Assembly: GCA_905210855.1 (NCBI GenBank) | Contig: CAJLYL010000094.1 | Coordinates: 1-5,374 of the forward strand | Reading direction: 5' to 3' | Source: an uncultured Clostridia bacterium | GTDB lineage: Bacteria; Bacillota; Clostridia; UMGS1810 | Length of the DNA: 5,374 nucleotides | Shown here: one piece after another, positions 1-5,291 of the stretch | Numbering within the stretch: position 1 is the stretch's first letter | Layout: each line of letters opens with the position of its first letter | Notes under the pieces: model-generated | Databases searched by the model: none | What the model was told of the DNA's origin: nothing | Seen by the model: only the letters and a program-made list of their open reading frames with translations | Position numbers and translations under genes: made by a program

Positions 1-225
1 AGCCTCGGACACAAGGCGCGTCACGGCTATGCCCGTGCCCGACACCGAAAAAGTGAGCATGAAACCGTACACAGAGAAAATCAGGTGGAACATTCCGGTG
101 CTCTGCGCGCCGATAACCGAGGTGAAGTATATGTTGAAGCACAGACCGCCCACGCGCACCGCAAGCATGGACAGGCTCATTGTCAGCATATTTATTACAA
201 AGCTTCTTTTGTTGTAATCGGGCAT
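1..225 (-). CDS. SpoVB-like MOP-superfamily flippase, N-terminal 75 codons (partial)
   Basis: Reading the minus strand from an ATG at 225 gives an open frame of exactly 75 codons that leaves the window at position 1. The start has a strong Shine-Dalgarno, GGAAGGTGAG, about 7 bases upstream. The protein begins MPDYNKRSFVINMLTMSLSM and has a first membrane segment near residues 8-32, an IGA.STGMF turn (residues 38-46), a second membrane segment, and GTGIAVTRLVSEA at residues 63-75. That last motif matches the conserved G.P.A.S+LV.E signature after the second helix of SpoVB/YabM/YtgP flippases of the MOP (MATE-like) superfamily. Family members export lipid-linked sugars for cell wall, capsule or spore cortex. 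It is transcribed divergently from the related flippase at 333, so two paralogues share one regulatory region. The exact substrate cannot be told from 75 residues. The plus-strand frame at 29-217 is its shadow. Confidence 0.85.
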   Translation of the reverse strand, partial: MPDYNKRSFVINMLTMSLSMLAVRVGGLCFNIYFTSVIGAQSTGMFHLIFSVYGFMLTFSVSGTGIAVTRLVSEA

Positions 226-244
226 ATTTGCTCACCTTCCGAAG

Positions 245-272
245 ATAAAATAAAATAGGTATTTTATTTTAT
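245..272. promoter_or_regulatory. Perfect 13-bp inverted repeat with 2-base spacer, candidate operator
   Basis: ATAAAATAAAATA at 245-257 is the exact reverse complement of TATTTTATTTTAT at 260-272, separated by GG. It sits in the 107-base region between the two divergent flippase starts and covers the likely -35 of the plus-strand gene. A two-base centre suits a dimeric DNA-binding protein better than an RNA hairpin, because an RNA loop of two bases would be strained and the stem is entirely A-U. It could be an operator controlling both genes. An A/T-only repeat can also arise by chance in AT-rich intergenic DNA, so the function is inference. Confidence 0.45.
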
Positions 273-290
273 GAAAAAGTGTGTTATACT
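262..290 (+). promoter_or_regulatory. Candidate promoter for the plus-strand flippase
   Basis: TATACT at 285-290 is a good sigma-A -10 box (5 of 6 to TATAAT). A weak -35, TTTTAT at 262-267, lies exactly 17 bases upstream. Transcription would start near 297 and leave a leader of about 36 bases before the ATG at 333. The -35 lies inside the right arm of the palindrome at 245-272. A sporulation sigma-E promoter is also conceivable for a SpoVB-type gene, but I cannot see a convincing sigma-E -35 element. Confidence 0.4.
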
Positions 291-318
291 TATTACAGCT
301 TTTCGGAATCACAGCATG

Positions 319-324
319 AAAGGA
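319..324 (+). promoter_or_regulatory. Shine-Dalgarno fixing the flippase start at 333
   Basis: AAAGGA lies 8 bases before the ATG at 333, and the protein starting there (MSDKKNQTFVEGALILMIAN) aligns with the usual N-terminus of YabM/YtgP-type flippases. The in-frame ATG at 279 would add 18 polar residues, lies between the palindrome and the -10 box, and has no ribosome binding site. Confidence 0.8.
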
Positions 325-332
325 CTGATTCA

Positions 333-1925
333 ATGTCGGACAAAAAAAATCAAACCTTCGTTGAAGGCGCACTGATACTTATGATAGCAAATATTCTTGT
401 AAAGGTGATAGGCGCGGTATTCAAGATACCGCTCAATTATCTGCTCGGCGACGACGGCATGGGATATTTCGGCAGCGCATATATGGTGTACAACTGGCTC
501 TTTATCGTGGCGACCGCCGGTATGCCGGTGGCTATATCAAAAATGGTTGCGGAGTCAGCTGCGCGCGGCAGCGCCGCCGAGGTGCGCAAAATATTCTCCG
601 TCGGCTACCGCCTGCTTGCCGTGATAGGCTTGGCAGGGTTTGCGTTTCTGCTTGTTTTTGCGGACAAATGCGCCGCCCTCATGGCGAACCCGGGCGCAGC
701 CACGGGCATACGCGCCCTTGCTCCGGCAATACTCTTTGTGGCGATAATGAGCGTGTACCGCGGCTACTTCCAGGGTCAGCAGAATATGCTCCCCACCGCG
801 GTCAGCGAGGTGTGCGAGGCGCTCGGCAAGCTGATTGTCGGCTACGGCGCGGCAATGTTCTTCATCCGCTACGGCATAGAGAAAGCCGCCGCAGGTGCGG
901 TCTTCGGCGTGTCTGCCGGGGCGATGTTCGGCACGATTGCCCTTGCGCTCATTCATCTTTTTTCAAAGAAAAAACAACCGCCCGTTGCGCAGAGCGGTCA
1001 ATCCGTGAGGTCGGGCGGCAGACTGCTCAAAGACCTTGTGAAAATAGCCGTGCCGATAACCATAGGTGCGTCGGTTTTCAGTCTGACATCGCTCATAGAC
1101 GCGGCAATGATTATGCGCCGTCTGCAAGAGGCGGCAGGCTTTTCGTATGACGCGGCAAACAACCTGTGGGGCGCGTATTCGGGCAAGGCAATCACCATGT
1201 TCAACCTTGTGCCCACGCTCATCACAGCCATCAGCATCAGCATTGTGCCCACAATAGCCGGCGCTTTCGCCGTAAAAAACTACGCCGAGGCACAGTCGGC
1301 AACAGAGGGCAGCATCAAGATAACCGTTCTGCTCACCGCCCCGTGCGCTGTGGGTATGTCGCTGCTTGCAGGCCCCATATTGCAGCTGATTTTCCATTCG
1401 CGCAGCGCCGAGCCTACGCTTTCCATACTCGGCTATGCCATAATCTTTGTGTCGCTCGTCAGCCTTACCAATGCCATTCTCCAGGCGACGGGACACGCCG
1501 GTCTGCCGGTTGTTCACATGGTTATCGGCGGCGTTGCCAAGGTTATTGTCAACTATTTTCTCGTGGGCAATCCGAGCATAAACATTACGGGCGCGCCAAT
1601 CGGCACAAATCTGTGCTACATAGTCATCCTTGCGCTCAACCTTGTGTCCATTCACAGGATAATCCGTGTGCGCTACAACGCAGTGTCGCTTGTCATCAAG
1701 CCGCTAATTGCCGTTGCGGCAATGGCTGGGGTTGTGATTGCGCTCTACGGCAGGGTGGCGGCTCTGGGCAACCTGGCCGCAACGGTGCTCACCATTGTAT
1801 CTGCCGGTGTTGTGTATGCGGCGGTTCTGCTTATTGTCGGTGGCGTCAGCGAGAGTGATATAAAAATGCTGCCTAAGTCCGACAAAATATTGCCGCTTAT
1901 GAAAAGGCTGAAATTTGTCAGATAA
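333..1925 (+). CDS. SpoVB/YabM/YtgP-type polysaccharide or lipid-linked precursor flippase
   Basis: This is a 530-residue integral membrane protein of the MOP superfamily (Polysacc_synt/MATE-like, with about 14 hydrophobic helices). The first helix pair carries the family landmark GMPVAISKMVAE at residues 63-74. A second strong landmark, RGYFQGQQNMLPTAVSE at 143-159, is shared with B. subtilis YabM and YtgP (a MurJ-type lipid II flippase). A charged loop (SKKKQPPVAQSGQSVRSGGR, about 211-230) separates the N- and C-terminal six- to eight-helix halves. The length fits the family (about 520-545). It probably moves lipid-linked peptidoglycan or other sugar precursors outward. In B. subtilis yabM lies in the same neighbourhood, upstream of yabN-yabO-yabP-yabQ-divIC-yabR, so this is positionally its counterpart, although SpoVB and YtgP are equally close in type. 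The start at 333 is chosen for its SD. Frames on both strands within it are shadows in GC-biased coding DNA. Confidence 0.9.
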   Translation: MSDKKNQTFVEGALILMIANILVKVIGAVFKIPLNYLLGDDGMGYFGSAYMVYNWLFIVATAGMPVAISKMVAESAARGSAAEVRKIFSVGYRLLAVIGLAGFAFLLVFADKCAALMANPGAATGIRALAPAILFVAIMSVYRGYFQGQQNMLPTAVSEVCEALGKLIVGYGAAMFFIRYGIEKAAAGAVFGVSAGAMFGTIALALIHLFSKKKQPPVAQSGQSVRSGGRLLKDLVKIAVPITIGASVFSLTSLIDAAMIMRRLQEAAGFSYDAANNLWGAYSGKAITMFNLVPTLITAISISIVPTIAGAFAVKNYAEAQSATEGSIKITVLLTAPCAVGMSLLAGPILQLIFHSRSAEPTLSILGYAIIFVSLVSLTNAILQATGHAGLPVVHMVIGGVAKVIVNYFLVGNPSINITGAPIGTNLCYIVILALNLVSIHRIIRVRYNAVSLVIKPLIAVAAMAGVVIALYGRVAALGNLAATVLTIVSAGVVYAAVLLIVGGVSESDIKMLPKSDKILPLMKRLKFVR

Positions 1926-1936
1926 TGAACGGAATG

Positions 1937-1987
1937 ATGAGGGAGCGTGTATTGTAACCTTGAAAAACACAATACATGCTCCCTCAT
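1937..1987. terminator. 19-bp hairpin between convergent genes, probable bidirectional terminator
   Basis: The arms 1937-1955 and 1969-1987 pair over all 19 positions, with one G-U wobble when read as plus-strand RNA, around a 13-base loop. It begins 11 bases after the flippase stop and ends 18 bases before the stop of the minus-strand LRR fragment, which is the expected place for a terminator serving both. The stem contains a GC-rich core (GGGAGC/GCTCCC). No clean T-run follows on either strand (ATTTGAG on plus, CATTCCG on minus), so it is not a textbook intrinsic terminator. It could instead be a dispersed repeat or an RNA-stabilising structure. Confidence 0.55.
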
Positions 1988-2005
1988 ATTTGAGATGGAT
2001 TAATT

Positions 2006-2653
2006 TTATTTCAGGATTCTTGATTCACATTCGGGGAACAGTTTTTCAATATCACTCCAAGCCATGACTTTTGTATGTGTGTATGCCTTGCTCGGTTCGA
2101 AGGTGATTTCCGTGCCGTTATATTTCTCTGTTTGTACCTGTGCAAGCCTGTTCCCGTCATAAAGGGCAAGAATGATGATTCCGCTGTTCAGTTTTATCGG
2201 TTTGACAACTATCTTTCCGTCCTCGGTGCGTTTGGCGCTTATGCCGCTGCAATATACAATAATGCCGTTGGATATCGAATAATATTTTTCCTTTGCTATT
2301 TCGTTCCAATCCGCTTCATCTCCGACGTAACTAACCTTTGCCAATTTAGTACACTTGTTAAATGCATATTCGCCTATGCTCTGAACTCCGTCACTGATTG
2401 TAACGCTTGTCAACCCGTCACATGATGAAAAAGCGCCGTCTCCGATGCTTGTTACAGCGCCCGGGATTGTTATGCTTGTCAAACCGTTGCAATAAGAAAA
2501 AGCATCATCTCCGATGAATGTCACACTCTCGGGGATTGTTATGTCTGACAGAGCATCGCAATAATAAAATGCATTACTGCCGATGCTCGTAACGCTGTTT
2601 GCAATGGTTATGCTTTTTAACTTGCCACAATAGAAAAATGCGTTTTTGCCGAT
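2006..2653 (-). pseudogene. BspA-like leucine-rich-repeat surface protein, 5'-truncated
   Basis: The minus-strand frame is open from 2653 to a TAA at 2006-2008 (215 codons). It shows four complete 23-residue BspA/LRR_5 repeats, each of the form IG..AF..C..L..ITI...VTS: 2653-2585, 2584-2516, 2515-2447 and 2446-2378. A degenerate fifth repeat follows and ends in the usual cap (YVGDEADWNEIAKEKYYSIS). A C-terminal module of about 85 residues then contains KVMAWSDIEKLFPECES, a tail often seen in clostridial surface proteins. Such proteins are normally secreted and carry a signal peptide. Here the frame is closed by a TAA at 2654-2656 in the middle of a repeat, with no N-terminus, no in-frame ATG in the LRR region and no SD before the GTG at 2524. 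I therefore read it as a remnant, or one side of a misjoined assembly. The plus-strand frame at 2075-2425 is its shadow. Confidence 0.8.
2378..2653 (-). repeat. Four tandem 69-bp LRR-encoding units
   Basis: The DNA repeats with a 69-base period because each unit encodes one 23-residue LRR. On the plus strand a CCGATG-type start and an ATTGTTATG-type core recur at that interval. The units are diverged at the nucleotide level. They are protein-coding repeats and not CRISPR, since there are no constant short repeats with unique spacers. Confidence 0.8.
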
Positions 2654-3116
2654 TTACACAGCGACTGACGAGTCCTTGTCAGAATTTCTTGAACACCGTG
2701 ATGTAACAGGTGATGAAAAGCAGAAAATTATTAACTACGCGGCGACGCGCAGAGAACAAATGTTAGAGATACTCAAGAATAACTCTGTTTCCGATGAAAT
2801 TCCTTACCTTGGCGAGGACGGTTTTAACGAACATCCGCTGTCGCTGTCGCTATCGCTTATGTTCAATGACAAAAATTTCGATTATACATATGCAGAATAC
2901 TCCGAGCATCTGCGCCTCACGGAAAAATTTGCGGCGGAAAACAAACATTATTCTGCCGCGCCGGCAAGGAAAAACGCCTTTGTCAACATACAGATAACCA
3001 TGCACGAAAACGAGTATGTCATGATCTCAAAAAACAAAGAGCCGACAATTCATTTTGTCCTGCGCCATCCGACACTTCGCGGGGCGATAGAGAATTTGGA
3101 GTTTCCGGTCGTTTGA
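2646..3116 (+). pseudogene. C-terminal fragment of a probable clostridial HTH-type regulator
   Basis: The plus frame opens after a TAG at 2631-2633 and ends with TGA at 3114-3116. The protein-like part starts around IYTATDESLSEFLEHRDVTG and continues about 155 residues. Two features recall the ligand or partner domain of large clostridial XRE-type HTH regulators: FDYTYAEYSEHLRLTEKFAAE in the middle and VNIQITMHENEYVMISKNK...PTIHFVLRHPTLRGAIENL near the end. That assignment rests on remembered family resemblance and is tentative. No HTH domain is present. The only starts are a TTG at 2646 inside the LRR-derived DNA without an SD, and an internal ATG at 2760 with no good SD. The normal N-terminal part is missing, so this is a truncated gene facing the truncated LRR gene, with the two broken 5' ends touching. 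Confidence 0.55.
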
Positions 3117-3151
3117 ATTGCGCTGCGGCGGCAAAAAAATTTCATTTGGCA

Positions 3152-3180
3152 TTGAAATATTTGCGCAAATGAGGTACAAT
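3152..3180 (+). promoter_or_regulatory. Sigma-A promoter for rqcP
   Basis: TTGAAA at 3152-3157 and TACAAT at 3175-3180 are separated by exactly 17 bases, a near-consensus vegetative promoter (5 of 6 at -10, 5 of 6 at -35). Transcription should start near 3187, giving a leader of about 39 bases. The spacer contains a perfect 12-bp palindrome, ATTTGCGCAAAT (3159-3170), which might be a regulator site. The promoter makes rqcP-yabP-yabQ independent of whatever lies upstream of the broken region. Confidence 0.75.
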
Positions 3181-3225
3181 AATTTCAACACCCGAATTTA
3201 ACGGTTTGGAAAGAGGAGAAAAACA

Positions 3226-3465
3226 ATGAGGCTGGATAAATATCTTAAAATATCACGAATAATAAAACGCCGCACCGTCGCGTGCGAGGCGTGCGAGCAA
3301 GGCAAAGTGTCGCTCAACGGCAGGGTTGCAAAGCCGTCCGCCGCGGTAAGCATCGGCGACACGATAGAAATCACCTTCGGCGAGAAGCAGATGCGCGTCC
3401 GTGTGGAGGCAGTGCCGGAGCACGCACTAAAGGACGATGCGCAGTCCATGTACACAGTGCTGTAA
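3226..3465 (+). CDS. rqcP: RqcP (YabO), S4-domain ribosome quality-control factor
   Basis: This 79-residue protein consists of one S4 RNA-binding domain. It begins MRLDKYLKISRIIKRRT, almost identical to B. subtilis RqcP/YabO (MRLDKFLKVSRLIKRRT), and keeps the basic cluster at residues 14-16. The hallmark V.LNGR.AKPS..V..GD.I.I.FG follows at about 28-53, and the family ending QSMYTVL closes it. RqcP binds obstructed 50S subunits carrying peptidyl-tRNA and works with RqcH to add alanine tails that mark stalled peptides for degradation. The start is fixed by GAGGAG (3213-3218), 7 bases upstream of the ATG. It is the first gene after the promoter at 3152-3180 and is followed after 58 bases by yabP, the conserved order. 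The other frames overlapping it (plus 3282-3488, minus 3198-3455) are shadows. Confidence 0.95.
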   Translation: MRLDKYLKISRIIKRRTVACEACEQGKVSLNGRVAKPSAAVSIGDTIEITFGEKQMRVRVEAVPEHALKDDAQSMYTVL

Positions 3466-3508
3466 TAATCGCGCAGATACCTTCATAGATATTTAGTACA
3501 AGACATCG

Positions 3509-3514
3509 GGAGGT
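3509..3514 (+). promoter_or_regulatory. Shine-Dalgarno fixing the yabP start at 3524
   Basis: GGAGGT is 9 bases before the ATG at 3524. A TTG at 3518 in the same frame is only 3 bases from it and too close for initiation, so the ATG is preferred. Confidence 0.8.
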
Positions 3515-3523
3515 ATTTTGAAT

Positions 3524-3823
3524 ATGGACGCGAAACAAAACATCCGCACCGTGCGCAGCGAGACGGTGCACAATGTAATCATGGAGGGCAGAAAAAAGAT
3601 AAGCATATCGGGCGTTGAGGATATAGATTCGTTCAACGAGGAGGAGATTATCCTCAAGACAAGCCACGGTGTACTCATTCTGCGCGGAGAGGGGCTGCAC
3701 ATCAACAAGCTGAGCGTTGACTCGGGCGACACCGCCGTAACCGGCGAGATAAACTCAATAGAATATCCCGAAAACTACGGCAAGACCAAGGGCGCAAGCC
3801 TCATCGGCAGGCTGCTGCGCTGA
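3524..3823 (+). CDS. yabP: YabP family sporulation protein
   Basis: A soluble 99-residue protein matching the YabP family in size and pattern. It has an N-terminal HNVIMEGRKKISISGVEDIDSFNEEEIILKT stretch (about residues 16-46), then HGVLILRGEGLHINKLSVDSGD (about 47-68) and a closing TGEINSIEY. The G.L.I.G..L.I..L....G pattern is the family core, a small beta-rich fold. YabP is needed for normal spore-coat and cortex formation in B. subtilis, where it is made under sigma-E in the mother cell. Its molecular activity is not settled. It sits between rqcP and yabQ as in other spore formers, and its stop codon overlaps the yabQ start (TGATG), indicating translational coupling. I could not identify a convincing sigma-E promoter in the 58 bases upstream. 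Confidence 0.9.
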   Translation: MDAKQNIRTVRSETVHNVIMEGRKKISISGVEDIDSFNEEEIILKTSHGVLILRGEGLHINKLSVDSGDTAVTGEINSIEYPENYGKTKGASLIGRLLR

Positions 3824-4323
3824 TGGAAGTCTGCAAGCTTGCCGAGGCTGCCGTCGTGCTCTCGTGCATTTTCGGCGGCGTGGTGCTCGGGGCGGATTTT
3901 GATTTGCTGCGCGCCATGCGCCGCACCCTCGGCACAGGCAGGGCGGCGTCGGCGCTGCTCGATTTGCTCTTTTGGCTGAGCGCCGCTCTCATAGTGTATC
4001 TGTGCATATATTTTTCAAACGACGCGCAGCTGCGCTGGTTCGAGTTTGTCGGATTTGGGGTCGGCTTCGCCGTGTATATGCGGTTTTTTTGCAAAATATG
4101 TATGCCCGTCTTTTGCGCGGCGGTCGCATTTGCCGCAAAAATAATCCGCTCGGCGGCAAAGCTTTTGCTAATACCTTTTTCCCTCTGCAAAAGGGTGCTC
4201 GGTTCGGCGTCAAATGCGTATTTTTCGGTAAAATCAGGTGTTTTGTACAAGTTGCATAACGTTTTTTCAAAAACAGGTCATAAAATACGGGTTTTCGGGA
4301 AAAATATTTGTAGAAAATTTTAA
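3823..4323 (+). CDS. yabQ: YabQ family spore cortex membrane protein
   Basis: A 166-residue polytopic membrane protein. Hydrophobic segments lie near residues 8-24, 43-64, 73-89 and 94-107, with a possible fifth around 111-122, followed by a basic C-terminal tail (about 123-166). The family signature after the first helix, GADFDLLRAMRR (residues 23-34), is clear. YabQ is required for cortex formation in B. subtilis spores and localises to the forespore membranes. Its ATG overlaps the last base of the yabP stop codon and has only a weak SD-like GGCAGG upstream, so it is probably translated by coupling to yabP. It carries eight cysteines, including a CKIC at residues 90-93 and Cys98 at the edge of a membrane segment, which is unusual for such a small protein. 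The frames overlapping on both strands are shadows. Confidence 0.9.
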   Translation: MEVCKLAEAAVVLSCIFGGVVLGADFDLLRAMRRTLGTGRAASALLDLLFWLSAALIVYLCIYFSNDAQLRWFEFVGFGVGFAVYMRFFCKICMPVFCAAVAFAAKIIRSAAKLLLIPFSLCKRVLGSASNAYFSVKSGVLYKLHNVFSKTGHKIRVFGKNICRKF

Positions 4324-4333
4324 TGGATTTTTC

Positions 4334-4362
4334 TTTACTTTTTTGCCTCTATGGTATATAAT
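4334..4362 (+). promoter_or_regulatory. Sigma-A promoter for divIC-yabR
   Basis: A perfect -10 TATAAT (4357-4362) lies 17 bases after TTTACT (4334-4339, 4 of 6 to TTGACA). Transcription should begin near 4369. It lies in the 92-base gap between yabQ and divIC and would separate vegetative expression of divIC-yabR from the sporulation genes just upstream. Confidence 0.7.
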
Positions 4363-4366
4363 AAAT

Positions 4367-4391
4367 ATGATTATACATTAATTGTAATCAT
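4367..4391 (+). promoter_or_regulatory. Stem-loop at the start of the divIC leader
   Basis: ATGATTATA (4367-4375) pairs with TGTAATCAT (4383-4391) over nine positions, including one G-U, with a 7-base loop. It lies almost exactly at the predicted transcription start and 6 bases ahead of the AGGAGGT ribosome site (4398-4404). It may protect the 5' end of the mRNA or act as an operator half-site pair; the function is unknown. Confidence 0.4.
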
Positions 4392-4415
4392 TTATACAGG
4401 AGGTTTGACGGACTA

Positions 4416-4700
4416 ATGAAGCATAAGACAAAAACCAAGTTTAATATAGTGTTTTTTGTTGCAGCGGCGCTTATTTCGGCAAAGGTTTATGCCGGATATC
4501 GCAGTGACATTGCCGAGTACAACAACCGTATATCAGAGCTGAACACAAAGATTGACAATCAAAAACAGTACGGTGAGCAGCTTGAGGAGAGCAAGGACAT
4601 TTACTCATCGCGTGAGAGGGTTGAGCAGATTGCCAGAGACACCCTCGGATTGGTGAATTCAAATGAAAAGTTTTTTAAAAACTACAATGACAATCATTAG
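4416..4700 (+). CDS. divIC: DivIC/FtsB-type septum formation initiator
   Basis: A 94-residue bitopic membrane protein with a short basic cytoplasmic N-terminus (MKHKTKTKFN), one membrane helix at about residues 10-26, an extracytoplasmic coiled coil at about 29-60 (DIAEYNNRISELNTKIDNQK and onward), and the family end motif RERVEQIARDTLGLVNSNEKFF (66-87). DivIC works with DivIB (FtsQ) and FtsL in the divisome to license septal wall synthesis. The length is slightly shorter than B. subtilis DivIC (about 125) but common in Clostridia. The start is set by AGGAGGT (4398-4404), 11 bases upstream, and the gene has its own promoter. yabR follows after 26 bases and is likely cotranscribed. Confidence 0.92.
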   Translation: MKHKTKTKFNIVFFVAAALISAKVYAGYRSDIAEYNNRISELNTKIDNQKQYGEQLEESKDIYSSRERVEQIARDTLGLVNSNEKFFKNYNDNH

Positions 4701-4726
4701 ATAAATTCAGGGAGGAAATATCAGGA

Positions 4727-5227
4727 ATGCAGGTTGAACCGGGCACAATACTCAAAGGAAAAATCAGCGGAATTACCGCTTTCGGAGCTTTTGTCGATCT
4801 TGAAGGCGGAGCAACGGGACTTGTACATATTTCGGAGATATCCAATGAATATGTAAAGGATGTTCACGACCATGTTAAGGTCGGCGACAAAGTTGAAGTA
4901 AAGGTGCTGCCTTTTGAAAAGGGCGGCAACAAGATAAGCCTGTCCATAAAGCAGGCATATAATGAGAAAAACGGTATACCGACGTCGGGCGCTCACGACA
5001 AGCTCAAAGGCAAACGCCCCCCGAGGCAGCCGCGCCGCCCAAGCACTCCCACGGATTTCAGCGTGAATCCCGAAGAGGTGACCTTTGGCACAAGGTCGGA
5101 TTCAGCCATGTCATTTGACGATATGCTTAATAAATTTAAGCAGTCGAGCGACGAAAGAATGCACGATATCAAGCGCAACATAGAATCAAAGCGCGGCACG
5201 GGCAAGAGAGGCGGAGGCGGCTATTAA
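4727..5227 (+). CDS. yabR: YabR-like S1-domain RNA-binding protein
   Basis: This 166-residue protein has an N-terminal S1 (OB-fold) RNA-binding domain at about residues 5-75. The typical motif GTILKGKISGITAFGAFVDL comes first, then GLVHISEISNEYV and, at its end, GGNKISLSIKQ. The rest is low-complexity: a basic proline-rich linker (KGKRPPRQPRRPSTP, about 94-108), an acidic/serine stretch with MSFDDMLNKFKQSSDERMHDIKR, and a KRGTGKRGGGGY tail. The family (YabR, general stress protein 13) binds RNA or ribosomes; the exact role is uncertain. It is longer than B. subtilis YabR (about 128 residues) because of the C-terminal region. GGAGGA at 4711-4716, 10 bases before the ATG, supports the start. 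It lies 26 bases after divIC and ends the operon before a terminator. Confidence 0.9.
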   Translation: MQVEPGTILKGKISGITAFGAFVDLEGGATGLVHISEISNEYVKDVHDHVKVGDKVEVKVLPFEKGGNKISLSIKQAYNEKNGIPTSGAHDKLKGKRPPRQPRRPSTPTDFSVNPEEVTFGTRSDSAMSFDDMLNKFKQSSDERMHDIKRNIESKRGTGKRGGGGY

Positions 5228-5260
5228 GGCTGCTCCGCTGCACAGCACCCCGCTTTTTTT
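5228..5260 (+). terminator. Weak intrinsic terminator after yabR
   Basis: GG-TGCT (5228-5234 with C5230 bulged) can pair with AGCACC (5244-5249), and a run of seven T (5254-5260) follows four bases later. The stem is short and the T-run offset, so on its own it is a weak call, but its place directly after the yabR stop is right. Its T-run is also the left arm of the perfect inverted repeat at 5252-5290. Confidence 0.4.
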
Positions 5261-5290
5261 GAAAAAACACGCTGTTTTTTCAAAAAAAGC
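5252..5290. terminator. Perfect 18-bp inverted repeat, probable bidirectional terminator
   Basis: The arms 5252-5269 and 5273-5290 are exact reverse complements around a CGC loop. Each arm reads GC, T7, G, A6, CA on its own strand. It lies between the yabR stop and the tRNA promoter, whose -35 begins two bases after the right arm. The mixed T-run and A-run stem is typical of a hairpin that stops transcription from either direction, though there is no separate T-tract after it. It would stop divIC-yabR transcripts before the tRNA gene. Confidence 0.6.
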
Positions 5291-5291
5291 C

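Noticed and set aside
29..217. Plus-strand open frame of 62 codons
   Set aside because: It is antisense to the N-terminus of the minus-strand flippase, whose SD, start and membrane pattern are convincing. The plus frame has no recognisable protein pattern.
279..332. Upstream ATG at 279 as the flippase start
   Set aside because: It lies upstream of the likely -10 box, has no ribosome site, and would add 18 residues not typical of the family. The ATG at 333 has an SD 8 bases away.
555..1858. Several long open frames on both strands inside the flippase gene (for example 963-1655 minus, 1166-1858 plus)
   Set aside because: Their products are rich in Arg, His, Cys and Gly with no domain pattern, as expected of off-frame readings of GC-biased coding DNA, while the 333-1925 frame has clear family motifs.
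2006..2524. Intact 172-residue LRR protein starting at GTG 2524
   Set aside because: The repeat pattern continues unbroken upstream of 2524 to 2653, and no SD precedes the GTG, so this start is an artefact of the truncated gene.
2378..2653. Periodic repeats suggesting a CRISPR array
   Set aside because: The 69-base period encodes 23-residue leucine-rich repeats in one open frame. The units diverge and there is no short constant repeat with unique spacers.
2646..3116. Intact small protein starting at TTG 2646
   Set aside because: The TTG lies in DNA that is the complement of LRR codons, with no SD. The recognisable protein begins mid-domain, so a truncated gene is more likely.
3466..3523. 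Possible sigma-E promoter before yabP (TTCATAGATAT region)
   Set aside because: Elements resembling sigma-E -35 and -10 are present singly but not at a correct spacing of about 13-15 bases.
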